From NCBI RefSeq assembly GCF_004402045.1, contig NZ_SOMG01000014.1, forward strand, positions 1-64,000: DNA of 64,000 bases, written 5' to 3'. Below are positions 36,933 to 47,606 of this stretch, piece by piece; the stretch's first letter is position 1, and each line of letters begins with the position of its first letter. Position numbers and translations under genes: made by a program. The notes beneath the pieces were generated by a model. That model was not told the origin of the DNA. It saw only the letters and a list, made by a program, of their open reading frames with translations, and searched no databases. The DNA comes from Lelliottia nimipressuralis. Lineage in GTDB: Bacteria; Pseudomonadota; Gammaproteobacteria; Enterobacterales; Enterobacteriaceae.

Positions 36933-36949
36933 CAACAGGCCGCTCCGGT

Positions 36950-37516
36950 CTAAGCCTTCACCCGCTTAATATAATCCCCAAACGCCGTCAGCTGTCCAGA
37001 GAGATGGTCGCGCGTGCTCTGATCCACCACTTCACCCGTCTGCGGGTCGACCTTGTTCTGAATCACACCACCCATAAATTCCGGCTTGTTCATTACCATC
37101 GCATCCAGGAAGACCAGGATTTGACGCAGATGATACTGGCAGCGCGCGCCGCCAATGGCGCCCATAGAACTGGTCTGGATCAGTACCGGTTTGCCTGACA
37201 GCGGCTGTTCAGGTAAACGGGACAGCCAGTCGATGGCATTCTTCAGGCCACCCGGAACCGAGTAGTTATACTCCGGCGTGACAATGACCACGCCGTCGGC
37301 CTGGCGGATCTGCTCTGCCAGTGCCTCAACGCTCTGCGGGAAGCCCTCTTCCTGCTGGACATCCGCATCATAAAGTGGGATATCACCAATCGATGGCAGG
37401 GCGCTAATCTCCATACCTGCTGGTGCCAGCTGTGGCAGCGTACGGGCAACCATCCCGTTAAATGAACCTTTGCGCAGGCTTCCCAGTAACGTAACTACTT
37501 TCAACGTATCAGACAT
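36950..37516 (-). CDS. chrR: NAD(P)H:quinone oxidoreductase / chromate reductase ChrR (YieF)
   Basis: A 188-residue cytoplasmic FMN flavoprotein of the NADPH-dependent FMN reductase family. The FMN phosphate loop is GSLRKGSFN (residues 12-20) and the signature TPEYNYSVPGGLKNAIDW is near residue 80. The E. coli enzyme reduces quinones, chromate and other metals by two-electron steps and limits oxidative stress. Start GGAG at 37522-37525 (minus strand). It lies 36 bases downstream of yieE. Confidence 0.94.
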   Translation of the reverse strand: MSDTLKVVTLLGSLRKGSFNGMVARTLPQLAPAGMEISALPSIGDIPLYDADVQQEEGFPQSVEALAEQIRQADGVVIVTPEYNYSVPGGLKNAIDWLSRLPEQPLSGKPVLIQTSSMGAIGGARCQYHLRQILVFLDAMVMNKPEFMGGVIQNKVDPQTGEVVDQSTRDHLSGQLTAFGDYIKRVKA

Positions 37517-37552
37517 GATTACTCCTGTTTCATCATGATGACCCTGATTGGA

Positions 37553-38299
37553 TCAGCTAAGTGTGAATGCTTTTTCTGCCGGTAAACTGGTTAAACGCAT
37601 CAGGCGTGCGGCGGGCTCGTTGGCGCGCTCGGGCACATCAGGAAGGCTACGCCATCCCTGTTGACTGTCAAATTCCCAGATTTTCATGCGTTCGATGGCG
37701 GGGGTAACCGCAATGGACCAAATGAGCACATCCTCTGCGTCACTGAGCGCCTCTACCAGCGTGGCTTGGGTTGCACGCAGCCGTCCGGAGCCTGGTAGCA
37801 GCTGCAGCAGGCTGGCGTCGTCTGAGGCGCATCCACAGAGCTTGCGAATACTCTGGCGCAAGGTAATGAGTTGGGCTCTGGCCTCTATGGGATCGTTCTG
37901 GTTGCGGACCCATAGCTTCTCATTGCTGGAGAGCGGATAGTCTTCATGCGCATTCCCACCATGGAAGCTGCGAGTCGCGCGCTGAAGTTCCATATCCAGC
38001 CCGCAATCCCCTTCGGTGGTCAGCGCGACGCCAATGATATTGCCCGTGTAGGCAATGGAAAATCGCGGGAGATCCGGGTCGGCAAAAACCGGGCGGCCTT
38101 CTGGTTGGGTAATGATGTCCGGCAGTTCGCTGGTGCCGTACAGCATAAACAGCAGTTCAGCGAGAAGCGCTCGGGACGCTAAAAAGCGCGTCCTGCGGTG
38201 TTCCGGAAGTTTGCGTGCTTCACTGTGGCAGGATGAAGATATTCTGGCCGATACGAGACGTCCTTCTGTAAGTATCCCTCTTGCAAAGTGCGTTGCCAT
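37553..38299 (-). CDS. yieE: Phosphopantetheinyl-transferase-like protein YieE
   Basis: A 248-residue protein of the 4'-phosphopantetheinyl transferase superfamily, orthologous to E. coli YieE. The Mg-binding GxDxE motif is present as CGLDMEL near residues 99-105. Two other hallmarks look altered. The strand before it reads FSIAYTG where active enzymes have a His (SHS/H motif). The later W..KEA..K helix reads ARAQLITLRQSIRK, without a clear KE pair. Activity on an acyl carrier protein is therefore uncertain. No carrier-protein, PKS or NRPS gene is nearby. It lies between yidZ and chrR on the same strand. Confidence 0.85.
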   Translation of the reverse strand: MATHFARGILTEGRLVSARISSSCHSEARKLPEHRRTRFLASRALLAELLFMLYGTSELPDIITQPEGRPVFADPDLPRFSIAYTGNIIGVALTTEGDCGLDMELQRATRSFHGGNAHEDYPLSSNEKLWVRNQNDPIEARAQLITLRQSIRKLCGCASDDASLLQLLPGSGRLRATQATLVEALSDAEDVLIWSIAVTPAIERMKIWEFDSQQGWRSLPDVPERANEPAARLMRLTSLPAEKAFTLS

Positions 38300-38421
38300 T
38301 GTTCGCTCCTTGATAATGGTCGTAATCGGTTAAACGGTTACATGATTATCGCTTAACTTGACTCCTGTTTTAATCAGTAAATGGGAGTAAGAGAAGCCTT
38401 AGGACCGAACTTTACATTTTC

Positions 38422-39393
38422 TTAGGCAAAAATTGGATCGCTCGCACCGTACAGCGCCTTGATGATCTCCCGCAACCAGAGAATTTTCGGATTATGGCTG
38501 TTCCGTTTATGCCAGATCAGCGTGAAGGGAACGGTGAGCTTTTCAGCCTGCGTTTCGTCAATGGGAATGGGTAGCGCGATCAGCTTCCGCTGGTGGAGTT
38601 GATTGTAGTGGTGGCAGTAGTGCGGAGCCGTGGCGATATAGTTATGCCCTGGCTGGGCTGCCATAAACATCGCCTGTTCGAAACCCGGCAGGCACATGGC
38701 GATATTGCGCTCACGTCCCATCTCTTTTAGCACTTCATCAAGCGCCCAGGTGTCGCTGCGTTCCCAGAAGATACTGATATGCGGGTAGCGCAGGAAGGTT
38801 TCCAGATTCCACGCTTCCTGAAGCGCGGGGTGATCCTCACGCAGATACACACACGGACGGTCGCTGAACAGGATCTCGTAGTCGATAAACCACGGCAACA
38901 GCTTCAGCAATTCACGCGAGCGCGGATGCGTTTCGCGTCCGGTAAAGCCCAGATCAACCTCTCCACGCGTAATGGCATCCAGCGAGTCGTAATCCCAGTG
39001 ACGCATCTTCACCGTAGCCTGCGGATAGCGCTGATTTACCTGCTCCAGCAGTGCGTTAAAGCGGATCAGCATCAATGGCGTTTCGGCGGCCAGCACGAAC
39101 GTCAGCCCGCCCGGAGAGTCATGGTGGAATTTATCGAGGATTTGGTTGCCGATTTGCATCCAGTCGGCCAGATCCTGCTCCAGGCTTACCGTCAGCGGCG
39201 TCGGCAGCAGCCCTAACGGCGTTTTGACAAACAGCGGGTCGTCGAACCAGTCACGCAGCTTGGCCAGTGATTTACTCACCGCCGACGGCGTCACGTTCAT
39301 CCGCTTCGCCGCTTTGGTGACGCTGCGCTCCTGCAGCAAAAGCTGCAGGCAAAGCAACAGGTTAAGATCGAGACTGCTGATGGGCTTCTTCAT
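38422..39393 (-). CDS. yidZ: LysR-family regulator YidZ
   Basis: A 323-residue LysR-type transcription factor. An N-terminal winged helix ([20 protein letters not shown], about residues 23-42) is followed by a substrate-binding-like effector domain (about 90-310). E. coli YidZ has been linked to anaerobic nitric oxide resistance. ATG 39393 ([14 protein letters not shown]) fits the family; it lies 32 bases inside the mdtL 3' end, in another frame, so translation is probably coupled to mdtL. Confidence 0.92.
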   Translation of the reverse strand: MKKPISSLDLNLLLCLQLLLQERSVTKAAKRMNVTPSAVSKSLAKLRDWFDDPLFVKTPLGLLPTPLTVSLEQDLADWMQIGNQILDKFHHDSPGGLTFVLAAETPLMLIRFNALLEQVNQRYPQATVKMRHWDYDSLDAITRGEVDLGFTGRETHPRSRELLKLLPWFIDYEILFSDRPCVYLREDHPALQEAWNLETFLRYPHISIFWERSDTWALDEVLKEMGRERNIAMCLPGFEQAMFMAAQPGHNYIATAPHYCHHYNQLHQRKLIALPIPIDETQAEKLTVPFTLIWHKRNSHNPKILWLREIIKALYGASDPIFA

Positions 39394-40537
39394 AATGCGC
39401 CGCGGGCTGGATGACCATAAGTAAGGTAATGCACAGTATGCTACAGCCAATCAGAACCCCGATCAGCATATTCAGCGCGTTAAGCCCGATGACCGCCGCC
39501 AGCCAAATCCACAGCGACGAGCCGCAGACCTGCGCGATCCCCAGCACCGAGCTTGCCACGCCTGCCCGCAGCGAGAATGGGCCAAGCGCCTGACTCATCG
39601 CCACGCCAAAGCCAACCGAGAACCCGGCACAAATAAGGGTAATACCCACCAGCATCACCGCATGTGAGCTGGCGGTCGCCAGGATGATGCCTGCTGCGAG
39701 GAATAAAACCTGTGAGGTCAGCATCAGCGTGCGCTGGCGGAAGATGTTCAGCGCAAACGGTGTTGAGAACGACACGGCCATACTGACCATCGCGGTTAAT
39801 GCCATCACCGTTGAATACTCACCGCGGTCGAAGCCCATGGTTTCCATGAGTAATACAGGGGAAACGTTTACATAGGTCAGGATCACCGCCACGCTTAACG
39901 TCGTCACGGCCAGACGGCTGAGGAAGAAGCGGTTAAGCAGCTTCTCGGCTGGGTGAATTGTTGGGATATGACCGGTATTCTGCGAGCCGGGTTGGGTCTC
40001 TTTCAGCACGGCGATGGACAGGACAAACACCAGAGCGCCCATCGCTGCCATAGTCCAGAACAGACTCTGCCACGGGAATTTCAACATGATCAGATACCCC
40101 ACGACCGGGGCCAGCACCGGGATGATGCAGGTTATACCGTTCAGCATCGACAGCACCTTAGCGCGACGCTGGGCACTTAAGGTATCGCGCAAAATCGCGA
40201 AGGCGACGACGTAGCAACCGCCCGCGCCAATCCCCTGGATAAATCGCCCTGACAGGAACAGGGTGCTGTCTTGCGCCAGCGAGCAGAGTACTGACGCCAG
40301 TGCAAAGATGATGGCGCCCGTGATAGCGACAGGCTGACGGCCTGCTTTATCCGCGATCTTCCCGGCAAAAACCATCGACGATGCCATCCCCGCGAGGTAG
40401 GCCGAAAACGCGATGTGTAGCTGCGCTTCGCTGGCACCCAGATCGCGCGCGATGTGCGGTAATCCCACCAGATACATATCAATGCCAGATGGATAAAGCA
40501 GAACCAGCGCAAAACTACAAAACAGAAAACGAGCCAT
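39362..40537 (-). CDS. mdtL: Multidrug efflux MFS transporter MdtL
   Basis: A 391-residue DHA1-type major facilitator with 12 hydrophobic segments, of the Bcr/CflA kind. The motif A-like loop [14 protein letters not shown] and [17 protein letters not shown] (motif B/Arg) are visible. The length equals E. coli MdtL, which gives modest chloramphenicol resistance when overproduced. In E. coli it follows tnaCAB; here it directly follows mnmE (111-base gap). Confidence 0.94.
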   Translation of the reverse strand: MARFLFCSFALVLLYPSGIDMYLVGLPHIARDLGASEAQLHIAFSAYLAGMASSMVFAGKIADKAGRQPVAITGAIIFALASVLCSLAQDSTLFLSGRFIQGIGAGGCYVVAFAILRDTLSAQRRAKVLSMLNGITCIIPVLAPVVGYLIMLKFPWQSLFWTMAAMGALVFVLSIAVLKETQPGSQNTGHIPTIHPAEKLLNRFFLSRLAVTTLSVAVILTYVNVSPVLLMETMGFDRGEYSTVMALTAMVSMAVSFSTPFALNIFRQRTLMLTSQVLFLAAGIILATASSHAVMLVGITLICAGFSVGFGVAMSQALGPFSLRAGVASSVLGIAQVCGSSLWIWLAAVIGLNALNMLIGVLIGCSILCITLLMVIQPAAHYEEAHQQSRS

Positions 40538-40604
40538 AAACCCCCCATAGATGCAGGCAAGCAGGATAGGGGGATAAAGGGGATTAGGCGAGTTGCCATT
40601 TGGA

Positions 40605-40637
40605 CAATGGTGATTTCCTGAGAGGAAATCACCATTG
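40605..40637. other. Perfect 15-bp inverted repeat between mnmE and mdtL
   Basis: CAATGGTGATTTCCT (40605-40619) and AGGAAATCACCATTG (40623-40637) are exact complements around a 3-base loop GAG. No T-run follows on either strand, so it is not a canonical intrinsic terminator. It begins 11 bases after the mnmE stop on the minus strand. It occupies the site where the tryptophanase operon lies in E. coli. Confidence 0.85.
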
Positions 40638-40648
40638 ATCAGCGGTAG

Positions 40649-42013
40649 TTACTTACCAATACAGAAGCTCGAGAAGATCCTTCCCAGCAGATCGTCCGAC
40701 GTAAACTCCCCGGTGATCTCGCTCAGATTCTGCTGCGCCAGGCGCAGCTCTTCCGCCAGCAGTTCACCCGCCCACGCACCAATCAGCTGCGCTTTACCCT
40801 GCACAAGGTGGTTTGCCGCCTCTTCCAGCGCCTGCAGATGACGACGACGCGCCAGGAAGCCGCCTTCCATGCTGGTGTCAAAACCCATGCTCTGCTTGAG
40901 ATGGTTACGCAGGTCGTCCACGCCCTCGCCGGTACGCGCCGACAGGCGAATAAGTGAGTGACCATTCACATCGCTGATGCCCAGCGTTTCGCCCGTAACG
41001 TCTGCTTTGTTACGCACCACGGTGATCGGCAGCTTAGCCGGCAGGCGGGCAATAAAGTCCGGCCAGATGTCAGCCGGGTCAACGGCGTCGGTCGTGGTGC
41101 CGTCCACCATAAACAGCACGCGGTCAGCCTGCTCGATCTCCTGCCAGGCGCGTTCGATACCGATGCGCTCAACTTCGTCGCTGGCATCGCGCAGACCGGC
41201 GGTATCAATGATGTGCAGCGGCATCCCATCAATATGAATATGCTCGCGCAGCACGTCGCGGGTGGTGCCGGCAATGTCGGTCACGATCGCCGCTTCACGG
41301 CCCGCCAGGGCGTTCAGCAGGCTCGATTTTCCGGCGTTAGGGCGTCCGGCGATGACCACCTTCATCCCTTCACGCAGCAGGCTGCCCTGGCGCGCTTCGG
41401 CACGCACGGCGTCAAGATCGTTCATCACCTGGTTGAGCTGGGCTTCGATTTTACCGTCAGAGAGGAAGTCGATCTCCTCATCCGGGAAGTCGATAGCCGC
41501 TTCGACGTAGATTCGAAGGTGAGTGAGTGCTTCCACAAGGTGATTCACCCGCGCGGAGAATGCCCCCTGCAGCGAGTTCAGCGCGGAGCGGGCCGCCTGT
41601 TCAGAACTGGCGTCGATCAGGTCAGCAATCGCCTCGGCCTGTGCCAGGTCGAGCTTGTCGTTGAGGAAGGCACGTTCGGAGAACTCGCCAGGCTTCGCAA
41701 TGCGCAGGCCAGGCAGGGTCAGAATACGTTTTAACAGCAGGTCGAGGATGACCGGGCCGCCGTGGCCCTGCAGCTCAAGCACGTCTTCGCCGGTAAAGGA
41801 GTTCGGGCCGGGGAACCACAGCGCAATGCCCTGGTCCAGCGGCGTGCCGTCGGTATCTTTAAATGGCAGGTAATCAGCATAGCGCGGCTTTGGCAGTTTA
41901 CCCAGTACCGCTTCGGCGACCTCGCGCGCTTTCAGGCCGGAGATACGCAGAATGCCTACACCACCGCGTCCCGGTGGGGTTGCCTGGGCGACGATAGTGT
42001 CGTTATGGCTCAT
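40649..42013 (-). CDS. mnmE: tRNA modification GTPase MnmE (TrmE)
   Basis: A 454-residue GTPase acting with MnmG on wobble U34 of tRNAs. The N-terminal tetrahydrofolate-binding domain (about 1-118) is followed by a helical domain. A G domain (about 215-375) is inserted with GRPNAGKSS (P-loop), DIAGTTRD and DTAGLRD. The C-terminal FCIGK ends with the catalytic Cys. The length equals E. coli MnmE. Confidence 0.97.
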   Translation of the reverse strand: MSHNDTIVAQATPPGRGGVGILRISGLKAREVAEAVLGKLPKPRYADYLPFKDTDGTPLDQGIALWFPGPNSFTGEDVLELQGHGGPVILDLLLKRILTLPGLRIAKPGEFSERAFLNDKLDLAQAEAIADLIDASSEQAARSALNSLQGAFSARVNHLVEALTHLRIYVEAAIDFPDEEIDFLSDGKIEAQLNQVMNDLDAVRAEARQGSLLREGMKVVIAGRPNAGKSSLLNALAGREAAIVTDIAGTTRDVLREHIHIDGMPLHIIDTAGLRDASDEVERIGIERAWQEIEQADRVLFMVDGTTTDAVDPADIWPDFIARLPAKLPITVVRNKADVTGETLGISDVNGHSLIRLSARTGEGVDDLRNHLKQSMGFDTSMEGGFLARRRHLQALEEAANHLVQGKAQLIGAWAGELLAEELRLAQQNLSEITGEFTSDDLLGRIFSSFCIGK

Positions 42014-42036
42014 GGTTGGTCTCGTTCAATACAAAT

Positions 42037-42060
42037 AAAAAAGGCGGTCAATCGACCGCC
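42037..42060 (-). terminator. Rho-independent terminator after yidC
   Basis: On the minus strand GGCGGTC, loop GATT, GACCGCC, then six T (42042-42037). It lies 25 bases after the yidC stop and separates the rpmH-yidC unit from mnmE. Confidence 0.9.
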
Positions 42061-42085
42061 CTTATTTTAGCGTTAACTTAACGGA

Positions 42086-43729
42086 TCAGGACTTTTTCTT
42101 TTCGCGGCTATGCAGGCCACGTTTTTCCAGACCACGGTAAATCAGCTGCTGCTGGATGATGGTCACCAGGTTGCTGACGATATAGTACAGCACCAGACCT
42201 GACGGGAACCACAGGAAGAACACGGTGAAGATGACCGGCATAAAGGTCATGATCTTCTGCTGCATCGGGTCGGTCACGGTGGTCGGAGACATCTTCTGGA
42301 TGAAGAACATCGTCACGCCCATCAGGATCGGCAGGATGTAGTACGGGTCCTGTGCGGACAGGTCATGGATCCACAGTGCGAACGGCGCATGGCGCAGCTC
42401 AACGGAGCCCATCAGCATGTAGTACAGCGCAAGGAAGATTGGCATCTGAATCAGCAGTGGGAAGCAACCACCCAGTGGGTTTACTTTCTCTGCTTTATAC
42501 AGGGCCATCATTTCCTGGCTCTGACGCTGCTTGTCATCGCCCAGACGCTCACGCATCGCCGCAATCTTCGGCTGCAGCATACGCATCTTCGCCATGGAGG
42601 TGTACTGCGCTTTAGTCAGCGGGTACATGATGCCACGAACGATGAAGGTGATAACGATGATGGAGAAGCCCCAGTTACCCAGGAAGCTGTGGATGAACTT
42701 CAGCAGCTTAAACAGCGGCTGAGAGATGAACCACAACCAACCGTAGTCGACGGTCAGATCCAGGTGCGGCGCAACAGCGGCCATTTTGTCCTGAATTTCC
42801 GGGCCGACCCACAGGGTGCTTGCCATCTTACCGGTTTGACCCGGCTGAACCAGAACTGGCTGAGATTTGTAGCCGATGGCTGCAAGACCGTTACCCAGGT
42901 TCGCGGTGTAGAAGTTGTTGGTACCGTCGTTATTTGGCACCCACGCAGTGGCGAAATACTGCTGCAGCATTGCCACCCAACCGCCTTTAGCGCTGACGTT
43001 CAGGTTTTCGTTATCGGCAATGGTGTCGAATTTGTATTTCTCATACTTCGCGTCAGGCGTGGAGTACGCCGCGCCACGGAAGGTATGCAGCGCAAAGTTG
43101 CTGCTTCCGGTGTCACGGTGAGACGGCAGATTGATGGACTGCTTCAGCTGGCCAAAGGTCGACAGTTCCAGCGGTTTCGCACTGGTGTTCTGTACGCTGT
43201 AGCCCACGTTCACCGCATACTCACCGCGTTTCAGGGTGAAGGTTTTGGTGAAGGTGTTGCCTGCGGCGTCGGTGTACGTCATCGGGATAACGAGTTCGTT
43301 CTGACCATCAGCCAGCACAAAGGTGTCGTTCTCGACGTTATACAGTGGACGCGCACCGTTAGCCGGGTTATCCGGGCCATCACGACCGGTCAGGCCGCTC
43401 TGCGCCTGGTAGATAAACTCAGGCGTGGTTTCCAGTAACTGGAACGGTTCGTTAGACTTCAGCTCTTTCGGGTAGGTCAACAGCAGCGCCTGCTCAACAT
43501 CACCACCACGGGTGTTGATTGTCAGCTCAAGCACATCGGTCTTAACCGTAATCTGTTTCCCCTGGCCACTGGCCGGTACGCCCTGGTCGGCGGCGCTACC
43601 CGCTGCGGTGGTCGTAGTCTGCGTGGTCTGCTGCTGGGGTTGAGGATTTTTATCCTGCTCCCATGCCTGCCAGATCATGAAAGACACGAACAACAAAGCG
43701 ATGATAAGAAGATTGCGTTGCGAATCCAT
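42086..43729 (-). CDS. yidC: Membrane protein insertase YidC
   Basis: A 547-residue inner-membrane insertase/chaperone working alone or with SecYEG; substrates include the F0 c subunit encoded in this window. TM1 is at about residues 4-20. The large periplasmic domain (about 55-345) contains an Ala/Thr/Gln-rich linker at its start. The C-terminal YidC/Oxa1 core (about 350-535) includes the conserved Arg in the hydrophilic groove ([16 protein letters not shown]). The tail ends in basic residues (REKKKS). Confidence 0.97.
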   Translation of the reverse strand: MDSQRNLLIIALLFVSFMIWQAWEQDKNPQPQQQTTQTTTTAAGSAADQGVPASGQGKQITVKTDVLELTINTRGGDVEQALLLTYPKELKSNEPFQLLETTPEFIYQAQSGLTGRDGPDNPANGARPLYNVENDTFVLADGQNELVIPMTYTDAAGNTFTKTFTLKRGEYAVNVGYSVQNTSAKPLELSTFGQLKQSINLPSHRDTGSSNFALHTFRGAAYSTPDAKYEKYKFDTIADNENLNVSAKGGWVAMLQQYFATAWVPNNDGTNNFYTANLGNGLAAIGYKSQPVLVQPGQTGKMASTLWVGPEIQDKMAAVAPHLDLTVDYGWLWFISQPLFKLLKFIHSFLGNWGFSIIVITFIVRGIMYPLTKAQYTSMAKMRMLQPKIAAMRERLGDDKQRQSQEMMALYKAEKVNPLGGCFPLLIQMPIFLALYYMLMGSVELRHAPFALWIHDLSAQDPYYILPILMGVTMFFIQKMSPTTVTDPMQQKIMTFMPVIFTVFFLWFPSGLVLYYIVSNLVTIIQQQLIYRGLEKRGLHSREKKKS

Positions 43730-43731
43730 CG

Positions 43732-43989
43732 TTAGTGTTCTCTGGTATCAAAGGGTCCTGGGGGGACGGGGTCGTCTCCACCGGGATGTAAAGGGTGGCA
43801 TTTTAATACGCGTTTCACCGTCAACCAACTGCCTTTTATCACTCCAAACCTGCGCAATGCCTCAATTCCGTAGCTTGAGCATGTTGGTGTGAAACGGCAA
43901 TGCGGCCCGAGTAGCGGACTAATCAGGCGTTGATAGACCCGAATGAGGGCTATCAGGACCCGTGAGCCATGCGACAGTGGCGGCGCCAT
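43732..43989 (-). CDS. yidD: Membrane protein insertion efficiency factor YidD
   Basis: An 85-residue small protein with an amphipathic N-terminal helix ([18 protein letters not shown]) and three conserved Cys (CRFTPTCS and [10 protein letters not shown]). E. coli YidD sits at the membrane and helps YidC-dependent insertion. It overlaps the rnpA 3' end by 37 bases in another frame and ends 2 bases before yidC, so the three are translationally linked. Confidence 0.95.
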   Translation of the reverse strand: MAPPLSHGSRVLIALIRVYQRLISPLLGPHCRFTPTCSSYGIEALRRFGVIKGSWLTVKRVLKCHPLHPGGDDPVPPGPFDTREH

Positions 43990-44312
43990 AATTTTTCCAA
44001 CGCTTCCGAGAGAGCACGGTTATCGAGGTCGGCAACCCCTTTTTTAGCCACCACCACGAAATCCATAGAAGGCAGTTCGTGCTGACGTAAACGGAAGCTT
44101 TCACGCGTCAGACGTTTAATCCGATTGCGTTCATGCGCACGCTTAACATTTTTCTTGGCGACTGTGAGACCGATGCGGGGATGCCCCAGCGAATTTTGGC
44201 GGCCGAGGATGGTGATTTGCGGCGTGCCAGCCCGTTGTGGCTGCTGGAAGACGAATGTGAAATGAGTGGGAGTTAACAAACGTAACTCCCTGGGAAATGC
44301 TAGCTTAACCAC
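43953..44312 (-). CDS. rnpA: RNase P protein component RnpA
   Basis: A 119-residue basic protein that binds the M1 RNA and supports 5' maturation of tRNA precursors. The RNR motif is seen in the helix [18 protein letters not shown]-type segment (here [20 protein letters not shown]). It starts 16 bases after the rpmH stop. Confidence 0.97.
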   Translation of the reverse strand: MVKLAFPRELRLLTPTHFTFVFQQPQRAGTPQITILGRQNSLGHPRIGLTVAKKNVKRAHERNRIKRLTRESFRLRQHELPSMDFVVVAKKGVADLDNRALSEALEKLWRRHCRMAHGS

Positions 44313-44328
44313 TCAGGGGTTAGCTTTA

Positions 44329-44481
<153 letters not shown>

Positions 44482-44570
44482 CTAAACTTGAATAAATTCA
44501 CTGACTTTTGCGTATACCCGAACGAGTTTCGAACGACTAACGCCTCAGCGTGGGTGATTAAAGAGGCCGG

Positions 44571-44599
44571 ATTGTAATAATTGTACACTCCGGAGTCAA
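44571..44599 (-). promoter_or_regulatory. rpmH promoter
   Basis: On the minus strand TTGACT (44599-44594) and TACAAT (44576-44571) are separated by 17 bp, about 100 bases before the rpmH ATG. This is a strong sigma-70 match, as expected for a ribosomal protein operon. Confidence 0.85.
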
Positions 44600-44723
44600 T
44601 TCTCTTTCCTTATTTCCCGCGTATTTCCGCACGTTTTCGCGTGGAAAATGAGCAACGGACGACGCAGGAAGATGAGCATCACGCGCCGGGTCGAGGATTA
44701 TACGGCCTCGCCAACAAAGCGCA

Positions 44724-44947
44724 AGGATCGTCCCGGATCTTCGTTAGATCATTTAAGCAATAAATTGTCTGTGCTCATTAATTTTTCCAATATGCGGACT
44801 AAATCGCGGGGCACTCGCGCCAGGATCGTTTACACTTACCCGGTTCCGGATCTTCCTGTGGATAAATCGGGAAGAATCTGTGAGAAACAGAAGATCTCTG
44901 GCTCAGTTTAGGCTATGATCCGCGGTCCCGATCGGGATCCAGCGATC
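44724..44947 (+). promoter_or_regulatory. dnaA promoter region with DnaA box and dense GATC sites
   Basis: TGTGGATAA (44857-44865) is a perfect DnaA box on the minus strand. TATGAT (44914-44919) is the -10 of the E. coli P2-like promoter (GGCTATGATC context); its -35 is weak. TACACT (44831-44836) may be the P1 -10. Ten GATC sites lie in about 225 bp, a density like oriC. This supports DnaA autoregulation and Dam/SeqA timing, both known in E. coli. Confidence 0.85.
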
Positions 44948-45000
44948 CTGGCCGGGCATAAACACAATATCGTTCAGATTGTATCAACGATGGCGTGTAT

Positions 45001-45052
45001 AACCGCAGATAGCGGTTCGCACATCCCCCTCATTGGGTCATGTCGATGTGCG
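45001..45052 (+). other. Two stem-loops in the dnaA 5' leader
   Basis: AACCGC/GCGGTT (45001-45017, 5-base loop) is followed at once by CGCACATC/GATGTGCG (45018-45052, about 19-base loop). Both lie between the P2-like promoter and the dnaA GTG. Their function is unknown to me. Confidence 0.55.
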
Positions 45053-45106
45053 CCAACAATCATGAATATTCAATAGTTTTCTTTTATTGTTCGAGTGGAG
45101 TCCGCC

Positions 45107-46501
45107 GTGTCACTTTCGCTTTGGCAGCAGTGTCTTGCCCGATTGCAGGATGAGTTACCAGCCACAGAATTCAGTATGTGGATCCGCCCGTTGCAGGCGG
45201 AGCTGAGCGATAACACGCTGGCTTTGTATGCGCCAAACCGTTTTGTGCTCGATTGGGTAAGGGACAAGTACCTTAATAACATCAATGGACTGCTGAACGA
45301 TTTCTGCGGGTCAGATGCCCCGCAGCTGCGCTTTGAAGTGGGCACAAAGCCGGTCACCCAAACCGTTCGTGAAACCGTGAATGTGGCTGCACCTGCTCAG
45401 GCCGCACCCGCGCCGGCCCCTCGCGTCGCACCCGCTCGTCAGGGCTGGGATAACGTCCCTGCACCGGCTGAACCAACCTACCGCTCTAACGTTAACGTGA
45501 AACACACGTTCGATAACTTCGTTGAAGGTAAGTCGAACCAGCTGGCGCGCGCGGCGGCTCGCCAGGTTGCTGATAACCCCGGTGGGGCCTACAACCCGCT
45601 GTTCCTTTATGGCGGCACGGGCCTGGGTAAAACGCACCTGCTGCATGCGGTGGGTAATGGCATTATGGCGCGCAAGCCCAATGCCAAAGTGGTGTATATG
45701 CACTCCGAGCGCTTCGTTCAGGACATGGTAAAAGCCCTGCAAAACAATGCGATCGAAGAGTTTAAACGCTACTATCGTTCCGTTGACGCCCTGCTGATCG
45801 ATGACATCCAGTTCTTTGCCAATAAAGAACGATCGCAGGAAGAGTTTTTCCACACCTTCAATGCCCTGCTGGAAGGAAATCAGCAGATCATATTGACCTC
45901 GGATCGTTATCCAAAAGAGATCAACGGCGTTGAAGATCGTCTGAAATCCCGCTTCGGCTGGGGCCTGACCGTGGCGATCGAGCCACCGGAGCTGGAAACC
46001 CGCGTTGCGATCCTGATGAAGAAAGCCGATGAAAATGACATTCGCCTGCCGGGTGAAGTGGCGTTCTTCATTGCCAAGCGTCTGCGCTCCAACGTGCGTG
46101 AGCTCGAAGGGGCACTGAACCGCGTTATCGCCAATGCCAACTTTACCGGTCGTGCGATCACCATCGATTTTGTGCGTGAAGCGCTGCGTGATTTGCTGGC
46201 ATTGCAGGAAAAACTGGTCACTATCGACAATATTCAAAAGACGGTGGCTGAGTACTACAAGATCAAAGTGGCAGATTTACTGTCTAAACGTCGTTCCCGC
46301 TCGGTGGCGCGCCCGCGTCAGATGGCGATGGCGCTGGCAAAGGAGTTAACCAACCACAGTCTGCCGGAAATCGGGGATGCGTTTGGTGGCCGTGACCATA
46401 CGACCGTGCTGCACGCTTGTCGCAAGATTGAGCAGTTACGCGAAGAAAGCCACGACATAAAAGAAGATTTTTCCAATCTAATCAGAACATTATCATCGTG
46501 A
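45107..46501 (+). CDS. dnaA: Chromosomal replication initiator DnaA
   Basis: A 464-residue AAA+ initiator. Domain I (about 1-86) self-associates and binds helper proteins. The variable domain II is Ala/Pro-rich (about 90-120). Domain III has Walker A GGTGLGKT (169-176) and Walker B LLIDDIQ. Domain IV binds DnaA boxes through [15 protein letters not shown]. The start is GTG 45107 with GGAG six bases upstream; the in-frame GTG at 45095 is part of that ribosome site. It is 3 residues shorter than E. coli DnaA, all in domain II. Confidence 0.97.
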   Translation: MSLSLWQQCLARLQDELPATEFSMWIRPLQAELSDNTLALYAPNRFVLDWVRDKYLNNINGLLNDFCGSDAPQLRFEVGTKPVTQTVRETVNVAAPAQAAPAPAPRVAPARQGWDNVPAPAEPTYRSNVNVKHTFDNFVEGKSNQLARAAARQVADNPGGAYNPLFLYGGTGLGKTHLLHAVGNGIMARKPNAKVVYMHSERFVQDMVKALQNNAIEEFKRYYRSVDALLIDDIQFFANKERSQEEFFHTFNALLEGNQQIILTSDRYPKEINGVEDRLKSRFGWGLTVAIEPPELETRVAILMKKADENDIRLPGEVAFFIAKRLRSNVRELEGALNRVIANANFTGRAITIDFVREALRDLLALQEKLVTIDNIQKTVAEYYKIKVADLLSKRRSRSVARPRQMAMALAKELTNHSLPEIGDAFGGRDHTTVLHACRKIEQLREESHDIKEDFSNLIRTLSS

Positions 46502-46505
46502 CGCT

Positions 46506-47606
46506 ATGAAATTTACCGTTGAACGTGAACATTTATTAAAACCGCTGCAACAGGTGAGTGGCCCATTAGGTGGCCGCCCAACGCTGCCTATTCTCGGAAA
46601 CCTGCTGCTTCAGGTCGCGGACGGTACGCTGTCGCTGACCGGTACAGATCTGGAAATGGAAATGATCGCGCGCGTTACGCTGACTCAGCCGCACGACGCA
46701 GGCGCGACCACGGTTCCGGCACGTAAATTCTTTGATATCTGCCGCGGGCTGCCGGAAGGCGCTGAAATCGCCGTGCAGCTGGAAGGCGACCGTATGCTGG
46801 TGCGCTCTGGCCGCAGCCGTTTCTCGCTCTCTACGCTGCCAGCTGCGGACTTCCCGAACCTGGACGACTGGCAAAGTGAAGTTGAATTCACCCTGCCGCA
46901 GGCGACGATGAAACGCCTGATTGAAGCCACGCAGTTCTCCATGGCGCATCAGGACGTTCGTTACTACTTAAACGGCATGCTGTTCGAAACCGAAGGTGAA
47001 GAGCTGCGTACCGTGGCCACCGACGGCCACCGTCTGGCGGTCTGTTCCATGCCGATTGGCGTTTCACTGCCAAACCATTCGGTGATCGTGCCGCGTAAAG
47101 GGGTGATTGAGCTGATGCGTATGCTCGACGGTGGCGACACGCCGCTGCGCGTGCAGATCGGTAGCAACAACATCCGCGCACACGTGGGTGATTTTGTCTT
47201 CACATCGAAGCTGGTTGACGGACGTTTCCCGGATTATCGCCGCGTATTGCCGAAGAATCCAGACAAAACGCTGGAAGCGGGTTGCGACAGCCTCAAGCAG
47301 GCCTTTGCCCGTGCGGCGATTCTCTCGAACGAGAAATTCCGCGGTGTGCGCCTGTATGTGAGCGAAAATCAGATCAAAATCACCGCTAATAACCCGGAGC
47401 AGGAAGAGGCAGAAGAAATTCTGGACGTCACCTACGCCGGAACCGAGATGGAAATCGGCTTTAACGTTAGCTACGTGCTGGATGTGCTGAATGCGCTGAA
47501 ATGCGAGAACGTGCGCATCCTGCTGACCGACTCCGTTTCAAGCGTACAGATTGAAGATGCCGCATCACAGTCGGCTGCCTATGTTGTCATGCCAATGAGA
47601 CTGTAA
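46506..47606 (+). CDS. dnaN: DNA polymerase III beta sliding clamp
   Basis: A 366-residue clamp made of three repeated domains (about 1-122, 123-245 and 246-366). It dimerises around DNA and tethers polymerase III. The C-terminus YVVMPMRL, part of the partner-binding cleft, is intact. It starts 4 bases after dnaA and overlaps recF by one base (TAATG). Confidence 0.98.
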   Translation: MKFTVEREHLLKPLQQVSGPLGGRPTLPILGNLLLQVADGTLSLTGTDLEMEMIARVTLTQPHDAGATTVPARKFFDICRGLPEGAEIAVQLEGDRMLVRSGRSRFSLSTLPAADFPNLDDWQSEVEFTLPQATMKRLIEATQFSMAHQDVRYYLNGMLFETEGEELRTVATDGHRLAVCSMPIGVSLPNHSVIVPRKGVIELMRMLDGGDTPLRVQIGSNNIRAHVGDFVFTSKLVDGRFPDYRRVLPKNPDKTLEAGCDSLKQAFARAAILSNEKFRGVRLYVSENQIKITANNPEQEEAEEILDVTYAGTEMEIGFNVSYVLDVLNALKCENVRILLTDSVSSVQIEDAASQSAAYVVMPMRL

